Below are positions 1 to 9,359 of a DNA stretch of 64,000 bases, one piece after another. A program made the translations under genes and the position numbers. The notes under the pieces are model-generated. The model made no database searches. It was not told where the DNA came from and saw only the letters and a list, made by a program, of their open reading frames with translations. Position 1 is the first letter of the stretch. Each line of letters opens with the position of its first letter. The stretch lies in NCBI GenBank assembly GCA_965279135.1, contig OZ257133.1, positions 806,001 to 870,000 on the forward strand, in the 5' to 3' direction. This DNA is from Croceimicrobium sp965279135 (GTDB lineage Bacteria > Bacteroidota > Bacteroidia > Flavobacteriales > Schleiferiaceae).

Positions 1-919
1 TTCCCAATCCTTCATTGGGGAACTCCTCAGTAAGGATTACATCCACATCTTTAGTATCGAAGCTGCGCATCGCTTCAAACAATTTGCTGGCTGCTTCTTT
101 TAGATCTCCGATAGGAGACAGTATCCTTTGATGACGATCGGGGATACCCGCTATTTTTTTACAGAAGGAAATACTGCCGCAACGATCCCGATTTACCTTC
201 TGCAAGTTATGATCAAGGTTTCCATGCGTTAAGGGGATACCTGGTGAATAATGGGCACTTAACATGCCTGGGGCTTTTGGATTACTGCTGGAACTTCGGG
301 TATAGGGAATCTTTTTACCCAAGACTGTTCTGATCTCTTCCATACTCAAACCTCCCAGTCTCAGGACCATTGGATCCTTATTACTTAGGTCAATAATGGT
401 CGATTCAAGTCCGATAGTGGAGGGGCCTCCATCCAATATATAATTCAACTTATTGCCAAACTGCTCCGCAACATGTTCTGCTTTAACCGGACTCACCCGA
501 CCAAATAGATTTGCGGATGGAGCCGCTAAGGGGAAGTCTAATTCTGCCAATAAACTCCTACAAACGTTATGCGCGGGAAACCTAACCGCTACCGTTGAGT
601 GACCGGCGGTTACCAGATCGGGAATCAGATCGGTTTTTGGTAACACGAATGTAATAGGGCCGGGGCAAAAGGCTTGATACAGGGATTTGAACGATGCGCT
701 TTTTTGCTTCACATATTCATCCAGATGTTCCTTATTGGCTAAATGAATAATCAGAGGATCAAAAGCGGGCCTTTGTTTGAGTTCGAAAATTTGAGCCACG
801 GCTTTTGTGTCTAGTGCATTTGCAGCCAGTCCGTAAACGGTTTCGGTTGGTATAGCGACAACTTTCCCTGCTCTTAAAAGTTCCGCTGCTTTGAGAATGT
901 CAGTCCCCATTTGACTCAT
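1..919 (-). CDS. tsaC: L-threonylcarbamoyladenylate synthase (Sua5/YrdC), 3' end cut off
   Basis: Reading the minus strand from ATG at 919 (a second in-frame ATG is at 910) gives an open frame running off the left edge. The N-terminal half is a YrdC domain: it has AIPTETVYGLAANAL, the KQRP...PLIIHL strand and SANLFGRVSP, which bind threonine and ATP/bicarbonate. The frame then continues into a Sua5-type C-terminal extension, so this is the long Sua5 form rather than short TsaC. The family makes threonylcarbamoyl-AMP for the t6A modification at position 37 of ANN-decoding tRNAs in the cytosol. About 306 residues are visible and the true C-terminus lies outside the window. The neighbouring DUF3667 gene starts only 15 bases upstream of this start and runs the same way, so co-transcription is likely. 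Confidence 0.9.
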   Translation of the reverse strand, partial: MSQMGTDILKAAELLRAGKVVAIPTETVYGLAANALDTKAVAQIFELKQRPAFDPLIIHLANKEHLDEYVKQKSASFKSLYQAFCPGPITFVLPKTDLIPDLVTAGHSTVAVRFPAHNVCRSLLAELDFPLAAPSANLFGRVSPVKAEHVAEQFGNKLNYILDGGPSTIGLESTIIDLSNKDPMVLRLGGLSMEEIRTVLGKKIPYTRSSSSNPKAPGMLSAHYSPGIPLTHGNLDHNLQKVNRDRCGSISFCKKIAGIPDRHQRILSPIGDLKEAASKLFEAMRSFDTKDVDVILTEEFPNEGLG

Positions 920-933
920 TTGGCAAATTTATT

Positions 934-1914
934 CTAGAACATCAGGAAGACCAAGATCAAAGCCAATATGAAGAAAGCCGTAAAACTCAGCATGCCAAAA
1001 AGATTGACGAGTAGAAACTTGGCAAATGTTTTCCCCCATCCCTGACCATAGAAGTTTTTCATGGCGAAATAGAGATGAATGCCAAATGCATTAATCAGGA
1101 GGATAAAGATCAACTCATTGTCGAAAATCAGATTATATAAGAACGACGCGATAAAGAATAATCCTTGTTGATAAAGGGTAAAGAAGAGGTGTTCCGGATA
1201 ATAAATGTCCCTCCGCCAGTAGAGCAGTTTCAGAATAAGTCCCAGAATTGGGATAAAGAGGAATAGAATCCAGAAAAGTTGTGAAAGAAGAGTTCGATTA
1301 AAGTCTTTAAGATTATCCGTTTGATTTCGACCAAAGCGAGAAGCTTTCTTGGCCTGGGAGAAGGCGAACTCATTCCAGAAACCGGGTTCTAATCCCAACT
1401 GCAAAAAGATTTCTTCCGAGCTGCTTTCAGGTGAAACGATGAGGTAATTGGTCATGGCTCGAAAGCGTTTCATCAAGCCGGGGTTTTCATCCTTTTTAAA
1501 TTCGGTGCAGATATCGAAGAGGCGCTGGCTTTGTTCCATCGGCCCTTCCTTTTTAAGTTGGGCTAATTCCTCTGTATTGGAAGAATTCTGAACAATATCG
1601 CCTTTGCGGCTCAATTGAATAGAGGTGATTAACAGAACCGAAGAGAGGAAATAGAAGCGGACCGGATTCATGAATCGCATTCGCTTCCCTGCTTTAAACT
1701 CTAAAGCCACTTTGCCTGGCCGGGTTAAAACCCCCGCTATAGTTCTAAATACTCGTCCGTCTACAGCAAAGAAGTTAGAGAGTGATTCTCCAATGAGTTC
1801 CAGAAAGGTGAGGCGGCGTGTATCATTGGCCTGACCACATTCGGAGCAAAAATTTTGACCGGATACGGAGGCTCCACAATTAAGGCAGCTTTCTCCTTTT
1901 TGTCTGCGGAACAT
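934..1914 (-). CDS. DUF3667 zinc-ribbon membrane protein
   Basis: A 326-residue protein starts with a zinc ribbon (CLNC at 17-20, then CSEC ending in CGQ near 30), followed by a conserved LTFLELIGESLSNFFAVDGR segment and R..P G...F..GKR before the first membrane helix. This is the signature of the DUF3667 family, common in Bacteroidota and of unknown function. Four to five hydrophobic segments follow: one near residue 88 and the rest in the C-terminal third after about 210, with a soluble segment between. The stop codon of the upstream T9SS Plug gene and this ATG share base 1914, so the two are probably translationally coupled. The DUF3667 assignment is family recognition. The role is unknown. 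Confidence 0.8.
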   Translation of the reverse strand: MFRRQKGESCLNCGASVSGQNFCSECGQANDTRRLTFLELIGESLSNFFAVDGRVFRTIAGVLTRPGKVALEFKAGKRMRFMNPVRFYFLSSVLLITSIQLSRKGDIVQNSSNTEELAQLKKEGPMEQSQRLFDICTEFKKDENPGLMKRFRAMTNYLIVSPESSSEEIFLQLGLEPGFWNEFAFSQAKKASRFGRNQTDNLKDFNRTLLSQLFWILFLFIPILGLILKLLYWRRDIYYPEHLFFTLYQQGLFFIASFLYNLIFDNELIFILLINAFGIHLYFAMKNFYGQGWGKTFAKFLLVNLFGMLSFTAFFILALILVFLMF

Positions 1915-3224
1915 TAGTCGTTCTGATTAAATAGATCGTCGGAATTAAATGTAGCAAATCCAACCAGACGATCGAAGCGACTGCCTATTTCACGGTGGTA
2001 TACGAGTATTTGATAGTCATTTTCAGTTTGCCAATGACTGCCTTCCAGAAAGCTTAGATCCGCGTGATCCTTACCGGGTTGAACCACCGCATAGGCGTAG
2101 TTGTAAAAGCCTTGTTTAAAGAGGAATTGATTGCGATAAGCGCCTCGATTAGCATCCCAAAACATTTGATACTCAGGAAGCAGCTTCCAATCACTAAACT
2201 CTCCAAAGAGATAAATTTCAGAACCAATATCATTGGGATAGTCTAAATAGAAGTCAACCAAAGCATAATCAGCCTCTGAGTCAGAATTTGCTGCATCCAG
2301 GCGTCGGATGCGATTTTGTCCGTTTATATCGAAGTTTACCGAATACCTTTCTACTGCTCGGCTTTGATCCTGACGAAGGAAGACTTTAAAAAAGGTGTCT
2401 TGCTTAATCTGGCGAACGTTTAAGCTGAGCGTGAGGAGGTTTTTTATATCAAAGTTTCGCCATTCATTATTGGCCTCAAAGGTGTTCTCATCATCATATT
2501 GATAAATCAATTGTCCGTTCTGAAGAAACAAGGGTTTGAGGTCAGTGATAGCCACGTCCCATCTCTGGTTTTGTAGCATTACGACTTTCAGATCGGTAAA
2601 GGGATTGGGAATTTGGTAACTTCCATGAGAGATGGTGAAATCTAATTCTTGATGAGTGTCAATTTTCTCTACGCGGGTTGGTCTTTTAACCCGGCCGCCG
2701 ATACTTACTATTTCCTCATAGACCATGAAACGCCGACTCAATACCAGATCTTCAGGATTGTTGTTGCGAAAGATGGCAATTACATAGTTTCCCGAAATCT
2801 TCAAGCCTACATTCTCATTCGGAATACTTAAGGTATAATGAGTGTAGGGGATAAATGCATTGATAGAATATTCGAAATTTTGGATGTAGTCATCTCCAAA
2901 ATTTGTGAGGTAATCATTGCGAATTAAATCAGAGGGAGTCCAATCCGCATTACAATGGTAAATGGAATAGGATAGATTGGTGAACTCCTCATAAAGATCA
3001 TCGAAGCTCAATTCAAGCGTTTGACCGCTATTTAGAGCGATAACAGGCATGGCTAAATCATTACCTCGAGGTACCAAGCGTACTGAACGAATTCCAGCTT
3101 GATAAACATGATCTGAATATTGTAAAGGCCCCCCGTGATAGTAATCATCCTTCTGAGCACTGAGTTCGCCGATCCCTAGACCTAGGAGGAACACAGCGGT
3201 GAAAAACAAAGCCAATCGCGACAT
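1914..3224 (-). CDS. Type IX secretion system Plug protein (DUF5103)
   Basis: A 436-residue protein with an N-terminal signal peptide (MSRLALFFTAVFLLGLGIG, cleavage near LSAQ) followed by a region rich in Asn, Tyr and Phe. The arrangement matches the DUF5103 family: YQAGIRSVRLVP, LELSFDDL, YSIYHCNADWTPSDL, and a C-terminal carbohydrate-binding-like module with LFGEFSDW. That family was renamed the T9SS plug protein because a member closes the periplasmic end of the SprA translocon in Flavobacterium johnsoniae. Here it probably acts in the periplasm on the outer-membrane T9SS pore. A T9SS substrate-like protein lies at 34.5-45.5 kb in this window. It is transcribed away from nqrA, with about 155 bases of shared upstream DNA. 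Confidence 0.8.
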   Translation of the reverse strand: MSRLALFFTAVFLLGLGIGELSAQKDDYYHGGPLQYSDHVYQAGIRSVRLVPRGNDLAMPVIALNSGQTLELSFDDLYEEFTNLSYSIYHCNADWTPSDLIRNDYLTNFGDDYIQNFEYSINAFIPYTHYTLSIPNENVGLKISGNYVIAIFRNNNPEDLVLSRRFMVYEEIVSIGGRVKRPTRVEKIDTHQELDFTISHGSYQIPNPFTDLKVVMLQNQRWDVAITDLKPLFLQNGQLIYQYDDENTFEANNEWRNFDIKNLLTLSLNVRQIKQDTFFKVFLRQDQSRAVERYSVNFDINGQNRIRRLDAANSDSEADYALVDFYLDYPNDIGSEIYLFGEFSDWKLLPEYQMFWDANRGAYRNQFLFKQGFYNYAYAVVQPGKDHADLSFLEGSHWQTENDYQILVYHREIGSRFDRLVGFATFNSDDLFNQND

Positions 3225-3335
3225 AGTTATTATTGAACGTTGAGGGCTGATTTATTGAGACTTAAGCTCTATTTTTGCGCCTAATTTAGAACTCATCTAA
3301 ATTACTTGCGGTTTAGGCGGGCTCAAGCATCGTCT

Positions 3336-3343
3336 TAATTTTG
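3336..3343 (+). promoter_or_regulatory. Candidate -7 box of the nqr operon promoter
   Basis: TAATTTTG fits the Bacteroidota -7 consensus TAnnTTTG and lies 36 bases before the nqrA start. The -33 element (TTTG) is weak: TTTA at 3312-3315 is the best match at suitable spacing. A second TAnnTTTG match (TATTTTTG) is at 3270-3277. No transcript data are available, so the site is inferred. Confidence 0.4.
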
Positions 3344-3379
3344 CAAGCCAATAATAATGACAATTTTTGATTCCATTCG

Positions 3380-4732
3380 ATGCCTGAAGTTATCAAAATC
3401 AAAAAGGGTGTAAACATCAAGCTGCAAGGCGAAGCAGAGAAAATCTATGCGCAAGCCGATACCCCCAGCACTTATGCCCTCAAGCCGTCGGATTTCCCTG
3501 GGATTCGATTGAAGCTCAAAGTCCGCGAAGGCGATGAAGTCCTGGCTGGTGATCCTATCTTCTTTGACAAAGACCGTCCTGAAATTACCATTGGTTCTCC
3601 GGTTAGCGGAGAAATTGCAGAGGTAGTTCGTGGTGAAAAACGTCGAATCCTCGAGGTTCGTATTCTCGCCGATCAGGAAATCCGTTATCGTGAAGTAGCA
3701 CCTGCTGATCCCACTGCAATTAGCAGAGAAGATGTTAAAGGGAAAATTCTCGAAGCGGGGCTTTGGCCGGTAGTTCGCCAGCGTCCTTACAATATCATTG
3801 CAAACCCGAATCGCGTACCACGTGATATCTGGGTTTCTTGTTTTGATACTGCTCCTTTGGCTCCAGATGCCGACTTTATCGTACATGGTCAGGAAGAAGA
3901 GTTCCGTTTAGGGATTAAAGCTTTGATGCAACTGACCGATGGTAAAGTGAACCTGGGTCTTGACGGAAGTACCAATCCATCAGAAGCTTTTAAAGTAGAT
4001 GGAGTACAATTAAACCGTTTCAAAGGGCCACATCCCGCAGGTAATGTTGGGGTGCAGATTCATGCCACTGCTCCTATTAATAAAGGTGAGACTTTATGGA
4101 CAGTAGGTATCCAGGAGGTAATCATGATTGGCCGCCTCTTTAAGACTGGCAAGCACGATGCTCAACGCAGTATTGCTCTAACCGGTGCTCAGGTTACCAA
4201 GCCACGTTATTACAAAGTATTGACGGGTGCTAACCTTAAAACCATCTTAGAGGATAATGTTGCCAATGAAAGCAACCGCTATATCTCTGGTAATGTATTG
4301 ACCGGAACCCAAATTAGTTCTGAAGGTTATCTTTCTTATTATGATAACCAGATTACGGTGATTCCAGCAGGGGGCGAAGATCAATTCTTTGGATGGTTGA
4401 GTCCAAACTTTAGTAAGTTCAGTATCTCCAGAGCTCTCTTTAATTGGGCCATGCCAAATAAGCGCTTAAATCTTGATGCCAATATGAATGGCGAAGAGCG
4501 TGCTTTTGTGGTTACCGGAGAATATGAGAAAGTATTTCCATTTGATATCTATCCCGTTCAGCTATTGAAGTCGATCATGATTAAAGATATCGAAGCCATG
4601 GAAAATCTTGGCATCTATGAAGTAGCCGAAGAGGATATGGCTTTGTGTGAAGTAGTATGTACCTCTAAAATGCCGGTACAGGAAACTTTACGTGAAGGTC
4701 TGGATTTAATGTTGAATGAGTTAGGCGACTAA
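3380..4732 (+). CDS. nqrA: Na+-translocating NADH:quinone reductase subunit A
   Basis: A 450-residue protein of the usual NqrA length for Bacteroidota. It opens with MPEVIKIKKGVNIKLQGEAE, the characteristic N-terminus that places the first strand of a biotinyl-lipoyl-like/RnfC-type domain, and carries the conserved GLWPVVRQRPYN and HPAGNVGVQIH motifs. NqrA is the peripheral cytoplasmic subunit of the Na+-pumping NADH:quinone oxidoreductase and binds quinone near the membrane face. It is the first of six genes in the order A-B-C-D-E-F with gaps of 4 to 18 bases, so one transcript is expected. The ATG at 3380 is chosen because the conserved N-terminus begins there. No frame damage is seen. Confidence 0.97.
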   Translation: MPEVIKIKKGVNIKLQGEAEKIYAQADTPSTYALKPSDFPGIRLKLKVREGDEVLAGDPIFFDKDRPEITIGSPVSGEIAEVVRGEKRRILEVRILADQEIRYREVAPADPTAISREDVKGKILEAGLWPVVRQRPYNIIANPNRVPRDIWVSCFDTAPLAPDADFIVHGQEEEFRLGIKALMQLTDGKVNLGLDGSTNPSEAFKVDGVQLNRFKGPHPAGNVGVQIHATAPINKGETLWTVGIQEVIMIGRLFKTGKHDAQRSIALTGAQVTKPRYYKVLTGANLKTILEDNVANESNRYISGNVLTGTQISSEGYLSYYDNQITVIPAGGEDQFFGWLSPNFSKFSISRALFNWAMPNKRLNLDANMNGEERAFVVTGEYEKVFPFDIYPVQLLKSIMIKDIEAMENLGIYEVAEEDMALCEVVCTSKMPVQETLREGLDLMLNELGD

Positions 4733-4742
4733 AGAGTTAAAA

Positions 4743-5930
4743 ATGAAGTTATTTAAGAACATCCTTGATTCTGTCAAACCTCACTTTGTAGAAGGAGGTA
4801 AACTGGAAAAGTATTATCCGGTATACGACGGTTTTGCGACTTTTCTTTTCACCCCTGGACATACTACCCACAATGGTTCGCATGTACGTGATGCCATTGA
4901 TTTAAAGAGAACGATGGTAACCGTAATTATTGCTATGGTTCCCGCTTTACTCTTTGGTATGTGGAATGCCGGAAGCATGCATTATGCAGCTTTGGGAATG
5001 GAAACTACCTTGATGGAAAACTTCCTCTGGGGAGCGTCTAAAGTGGTACCAATGCTTATTGTATCCTATGGAGTAGGACTAGGCGTTGAGTTTATCTTTT
5101 GTATTATCAAGAAACACCAAATCCAAGAAGGATTCCTAGTTTCGGGAATGCTTATTCCTCTGATTATGCCGATTGACATCCCATTATGGATGGTAGCAAT
5201 CTCGGTAATCTTTGCGGTGGTAATTGGTAAAGAAGTATTTGGCGGGACGGGAATGAATATTCTAAACCCGGCACTTACTGCACGTGCTTTTGCCTTCTTC
5301 GCTTATCCTACCTATATGAGTGGTGATAAGGTCTGGATCAATGCTACTCCTGGTGAGGGTCAGGCCGTAGTTGATGGCTTTTCCGGTGCTACCGTATTAG
5401 GTTCTTATGCCACAGGTGGAGAAGTATCCTATAGCCAAATGGATATGTTCCTTGGGTTTATCCCCGGATCAATCGGTGAAACATCTACCGTTGCGGTATT
5501 AATTGGCGCCGCGATTCTGCTTTATACCGGAATCGGTAGCTGGAGAATCATGTTGAGTGGTTTGATAGGTGCGATCGCCATGGGATTGATCTTTAACACT
5601 TTTGCAGAATACGCTATTTCTCCTGAGCAAAAAGCCTTTATGAGTGTGCCTTACTGGCAGCAGCTTATCATGGGAGGTTTTGCCTTTGGACTAGTGTTTA
5701 TGGCAACAGATCCTGTATCGGCAGCACAGACGACCAAGGGTAAATGGATCTATGGATTCCTGGTCGGTTTCTTTGCGATCATGATTCGGATTTTTAACCC
5801 AGCCTATCCGGAAGGAATTATGCTTGCCATTCTATTTATGAATGTAATGGCTCCTCTTATTGATCATTATTTAGTGCAAGCCAATATTAACAAGCGCAAG
5901 AAGCGTTTGGCAACCGTAAACGCAGCTTAA
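4743..5930 (+). CDS. nqrB: Na+-translocating NADH:quinone reductase subunit B
   Basis: A 395-residue integral membrane protein with about ten hydrophobic helices. The motif DGFSGATVLG places the covalent FMN attachment threonine (SGAT) at about T217, as in characterised NqrB proteins, where FMN is linked by a phosphoester bond. The GKEVFGGTGMNILNPAL and DPVSAAQT motifs are also family hallmarks. NqrB carries riboflavin and FMN and forms much of the Na+ path. FMN attachment needs the flavin transferase ApbE, which is not in this window. The gene begins 10 bases after nqrA. Confidence 0.97.
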   Translation: MKLFKNILDSVKPHFVEGGKLEKYYPVYDGFATFLFTPGHTTHNGSHVRDAIDLKRTMVTVIIAMVPALLFGMWNAGSMHYAALGMETTLMENFLWGASKVVPMLIVSYGVGLGVEFIFCIIKKHQIQEGFLVSGMLIPLIMPIDIPLWMVAISVIFAVVIGKEVFGGTGMNILNPALTARAFAFFAYPTYMSGDKVWINATPGEGQAVVDGFSGATVLGSYATGGEVSYSQMDMFLGFIPGSIGETSTVAVLIGAAILLYTGIGSWRIMLSGLIGAIAMGLIFNTFAEYAISPEQKAFMSVPYWQQLIMGGFAFGLVFMATDPVSAAQTTKGKWIYGFLVGFFAIMIRIFNPAYPEGIMLAILFMNVMAPLIDHYLVQANINKRKKRLATVNAA

Positions 5931-5934
5931 TACG

Positions 5935-6669
5935 ATGGACGTAAATAAAAATAGCTACACATTTACCTTCGCTGCGATCATGGTGATCGTAGTGGCGGCC
6001 TTGCTTTCCTTCGCAGCGACGAGTCTTAAGCCTATGCAGGACAATAACGTGCGTCTGGAGAAAATGCAAAATATCCTTTCCTCTATCAAAGTAGAAGTAT
6101 CTCGAGAAGAGGCTGAAGAAGCTTATAAGAAGTATATCACTTCTGAGCTTGTTATTCAGAACAATGCTTCCATCGAAGGCGTTGCTGCTTTTGATGTAGA
6201 AATGAAAAAGGAATTGGTAAAAGAGCCATTAGAGCGTCAAGCCCCTCTATACATCGCTGAGAAAGACGGTGAAACCTTTTTCATTATTCCATTGCGTGGT
6301 AAAGGTCTTTGGGGTCCGATTTGGGGTTATATCTCCTTAGAAAAGAATGTGAGTACTGTATTTGGTGCTACATTCGATCACAAGGCAGAAACTCCGGGTT
6401 TGGGGGCTGAGATCAAAGACGCAAAGTTCACTCAGCTGTTTCCAGGCAAGGAAATTATGGATTCCGGAAATTTCCAGGGGATTAGAGTGGTAAAAGGAAC
6501 CGCTAGCGCTAATAACGAAGTGAATGGTATTAGTGGTGGTACCATTACCTCTGATGGAGTAGAGGATATGATCATGGATTGCATGGCCAGTTACCTTGGC
6601 TTCTTGAAATCTTATGAGATGGCAGCTACTACTGCCGATGAAAACAAAACTTTAGCAACTATCGATTAA
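5935..6669 (+). CDS. nqrC: Na+-translocating NADH:quinone reductase subunit C
   Basis: A 244-residue protein with one N-terminal membrane helix (residues 9-30) and an extracytoplasmic FMN-binding domain. GISGGTITSDGV near residues 198-209 is the flavinylation site: the FMN-carrying threonine would be T203. The sequence reads SGGT rather than the more common SGAT. The GKGLWGPIWGYISL motif and ETPGLGAEI are typical of NqrC/RnfG. It passes electrons between the NqrD/E iron-sulfur centre and NqrB. It starts 4 bases after nqrB. Confidence 0.96.
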   Translation: MDVNKNSYTFTFAAIMVIVVAALLSFAATSLKPMQDNNVRLEKMQNILSSIKVEVSREEAEEAYKKYITSELVIQNNASIEGVAAFDVEMKKELVKEPLERQAPLYIAEKDGETFFIIPLRGKGLWGPIWGYISLEKNVSTVFGATFDHKAETPGLGAEIKDAKFTQLFPGKEIMDSGNFQGIRVVKGTASANNEVNGISGGTITSDGVEDMIMDCMASYLGFLKSYEMAATTADENKTLATID

Positions 6670-6677
6670 TTGCAATT

Positions 6678-7352
6678 ATGGCCGAAGTACAAGAAGTAAA
6701 GAAAGAGCGCGAGTCGCTGTTTAGTAAGAAGAACGTAGCCTTAATTACGGATCCATTAAACGACAGTAACCCTATTACCGTTCAGGTATTGGGAATCTGT
6801 TCGGCTCTTGCGATTACCGTTAAGCTGTATCCAGCGCTAGTAATGTCTATTTCCGTGCTCTTCGTAATGGGAGTAGGGAATGTGGTAATCTCATTAATGC
6901 GTAATCTCATTCCCAACCGAATTCGGATTATTGTTCAATTAGTGGTAGTAGCGAGTTTGGTAATTCTGGTAGACCAGGTTTTGAAAGCCTTTGTTTACGA
7001 TGTCAGTAAAGAGCTTTCGGTTTTCGTAGGTCTGATTATCACCAACTGTATCATCATGGGCCGTTTTGAGGCTTTTGCCTTAGCGAATCGTCCCTGGAAA
7101 TCCTTCCTCGATGGAGTAGGTAACGCTTTCGGATATGCCTGGATCCTTTTAGCGGTAGCTTTCTTCCGCGAGCTTTTTGGTTCCGGAGAACTTTTCGGTT
7201 TCCAGATTATTCCAGAATCATGGTATCTCACCGAAGGAGGATTTTATAGTGATAATGGATTCATGTTATTACCTCCAATGGCCTTGATTACCGTGGGTAT
7301 CATTATTTGGGTACAGCGTTCCCGTAACACCGATTTGATCGAAGAAAACTAA
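6678..7352 (+). CDS. nqrD: Na+-translocating NADH:quinone reductase subunit D
   Basis: A 224-residue membrane protein with six predicted helices. Two half-channel motifs typical of the NqrD/NqrE and RnfE/RnfA pair are visible: GICSALAITVKLYPALVMS in the first half and LIITNCIIMGRFEAFA in the second. The cysteines in these motifs ligate the intramembrane 2Fe-2S cluster shared with NqrE. A soluble N-terminus of about 35 residues precedes the first helix. It is 8 bases from nqrC and 7 bases from nqrE. Confidence 0.96.
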   Translation: MAEVQEVKKERESLFSKKNVALITDPLNDSNPITVQVLGICSALAITVKLYPALVMSISVLFVMGVGNVVISLMRNLIPNRIRIIVQLVVVASLVILVDQVLKAFVYDVSKELSVFVGLIITNCIIMGRFEAFALANRPWKSFLDGVGNAFGYAWILLAVAFFRELFGSGELFGFQIIPESWYLTEGGFYSDNGFMLLPPMALITVGIIIWVQRSRNTDLIEEN

Positions 7353-7359
7353 ACGAAGG

Positions 7360-7977
7360 ATGCAAGAATTAGTAAACATATTCGTAAAAGCCATCTTTGT
7401 TGAGAACATGATCTTTGCCTACTTCCTGGGCATGTGTTCATATCTCGCGGTATCGAAAAAAGTAAGTACCGGGGTGGGACTAGGAGCAGCAGTAATCTTC
7501 GTTTTGGGAATTACCGTTCCCGTAAACTACCTGCTAGAGAATTATGTATTGAAAGAAGGCGCATTAAGCTGGCTCGGGCCTCAATTTGCTGAGGTTGATT
7601 TGAGCTTCTTGAGCTTTATCATGTTCATCGCGGTAATTGCTTCTATGGTGCAATTAGTAGAGATGGTGGTAGAGAAATTCGCTCCGGCGCTTTATGGTGC
7701 CTTAGGGATTTTCCTTCCGCTGATCGCGGTAAACTGCTCTATCCTGGGTGGTGCATTATTCATGCAGGAACGTAACTACAATACCATTGGCGAAGCGACT
7801 GTTTTCGGCTTGGGTAGTGGAGTAGGTTGGTTCCTGGCTATTGTAGCGATTGCAGCGATTCGTGAGAAGATTCGCTATTCTAATATTCCAGCCCCTTTAC
7901 GTGGATTGGGAATCACATTTATTGTGACAGGATTGATGGGGATTGCCTTTATGGCTTTCATGGGAATTAAATTGTAA
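7360..7977 (+). CDS. nqrE: Na+-translocating NADH:quinone reductase subunit E
   Basis: A 205-residue membrane protein with six helices and inverted-repeat symmetry to NqrD. It contains GMCSYLAVSKKVSTG near residue 25 and AVNCSILGGALFM near 125. The two cysteines complete the NqrD/E 2Fe-2S site. It has the normal length, no soluble domain and an intact frame. Confidence 0.96.
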   Translation: MQELVNIFVKAIFVENMIFAYFLGMCSYLAVSKKVSTGVGLGAAVIFVLGITVPVNYLLENYVLKEGALSWLGPQFAEVDLSFLSFIMFIAVIASMVQLVEMVVEKFAPALYGALGIFLPLIAVNCSILGGALFMQERNYNTIGEATVFGLGSGVGWFLAIVAIAAIREKIRYSNIPAPLRGLGITFIVTGLMGIAFMAFMGIKL

Positions 7978-7995
7978 TTAAGAAATTTAGAACGG

Positions 7996-9303
7996 ATGGT
8001 ATTATTAGCGACCAGTACGGTTATCATATCCAGTATAGTAGTATTCTTTGCTTTGATACTCTTATTGGTAAGTATCTTACTTGGTGCCAAGGCTAAATTG
8101 TCGCCAAGTGGTCCAGTAACCTTAACCATTAATGGCGAGGAGCGTCAGGTTGATTCAGGTAGCACCTTATTAACTACGCTTAGCGAGCAGAAAATCTTCC
8201 TTCCTTCCGCTTGTGGAGGCGGTGGTACTTGTGCCATGTGTAAGTGTCAGGTTACCGAAGGTGGTGGAGAGATTCTTCCTACTGAGGTAGGTTACTTCAC
8301 TCGTAAAGAAGTACAGGAAAAATGGCGCTTGGGTTGTCAGGTTAAAGTACGTGGGGATATGAATATCCATGTACCGGAAGAAATTTTTGGTATCAAGAAG
8401 TGGGAGTGTGAAGTAGTTTCTAACTACAATGTAGCTTCCTTTATCAAGGAATTTGTGGTTAAGCTTCCGGAAGGAGAGACCCTTGACTTCGAAGCAGGAG
8501 GTTATATCCAGATTGATGTACCTAAATGTGAGGTAGACTTCAAGGATATTGATATCACTTCTCATCCAAAATTAGGTCGCGATCCAATGGACTTCAAGTC
8601 TGAGTGGGACAAGTTTGGCCTATGGGATTTGAAGATGAAGAATGATGAGCCTCTTTTCCGTGCTTATTCGATGGCTAACCATCCTGCCGAAGGTAATATC
8701 GTGATGTTGAACATCCGTATTGCTACTCCACCCTGGGATCGTGCTAAGAATAAGTGGATGGATGTAAATCCAGGAGTTTGTTCTTCCTACGTATTTGATC
8801 AGAAAGCGGGTGATAAGGTTACTATTTCCGGACCTTATGGAGAGTTCTTCATCAAAGAAACTGAAGCCGAGATGTTGTATATCGGTGGTGGTGCAGGAAT
8901 GGCGCCAATGCGTTCACACCTTTTCCACCTTTTCCATACCCTTAAAACCGGTCGTAAAGTGAGCTATTGGTACGGAGGACGTTCTAAGCGTGAGTTGTTC
9001 TATTTGGATGACTTCCAGCAAATCGAAGAGCAGTTCCCGAACTTCAAGTTCCATGTAGTGCTTTCTGAGCCACTTCCGGAGGATAACTGGAATCCAAAAT
9101 CAAGTTTGGAAGATTCTGGAGATGGATTTACCGGATTCGTTCACCAGGCGGTTATCGATCAGTATTTGAGTAAACACAATGAACCCGAAGAAATTGAATT
9201 CTATTTCTGCGGACCCCCTCTAATGAATGCCGCCGTACTTAAGATGTGCGACGATTGGGGTGTACCACCGGAGAACGTGAGTTTCGACGATTTTGGTGGA
9301 TAG
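7996..9303 (+). CDS. nqrF: Na+-translocating NADH:quinone reductase subunit F
   Basis: A 435-residue protein that takes electrons from NADH into the complex. One N-terminal membrane anchor (about residues 8-31) is followed by a ferredoxin-type 2Fe-2S domain with ligands C73, C79, C82 and C114 (CGGGGTCAMC and LGCQV). An FAD-binding domain has RAYSMANHP, and an NADH-binding lobe has YIGGGAGMAPMRSH and the C-terminal YFCGPPLMNAAV. The protein ends in the family-typical SFDDFGG. It is the last gene of the operon, 25 bases before the terminator stem. Confidence 0.97.
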   Translation: MVLLATSTVIISSIVVFFALILLLVSILLGAKAKLSPSGPVTLTINGEERQVDSGSTLLTTLSEQKIFLPSACGGGGTCAMCKCQVTEGGGEILPTEVGYFTRKEVQEKWRLGCQVKVRGDMNIHVPEEIFGIKKWECEVVSNYNVASFIKEFVVKLPEGETLDFEAGGYIQIDVPKCEVDFKDIDITSHPKLGRDPMDFKSEWDKFGLWDLKMKNDEPLFRAYSMANHPAEGNIVMLNIRIATPPWDRAKNKWMDVNPGVCSSYVFDQKAGDKVTISGPYGEFFIKETEAEMLYIGGGAGMAPMRSHLFHLFHTLKTGRKVSYWYGGRSKRELFYLDDFQQIEEQFPNFKFHVVLSEPLPEDNWNPKSSLEDSGDGFTGFVHQAVIDQYLSKHNEPEEIEFYFCGPPLMNAAVLKMCDDWGVPPENVSFDDFGG

Positions 9304-9317
9304 ATATTATAAGACCC

Positions 9318-9353
9318 AAAAAAAAAGGTCCCTCACTCGAGGGACTTTTTTTT
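9318..9353 (+). terminator. Rho-independent terminator after nqrF
   Basis: A perfect 7-bp stem, GTCCCTC (9328-9334) and GAGGGAC (9339-9345), with loop ACTC, is followed by eight T. A matching run of A before the stem extends the pairing, so it could also stop transcription from the opposite strand. Confidence 0.92.
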
Positions 9354-9359
9354 GGGGTG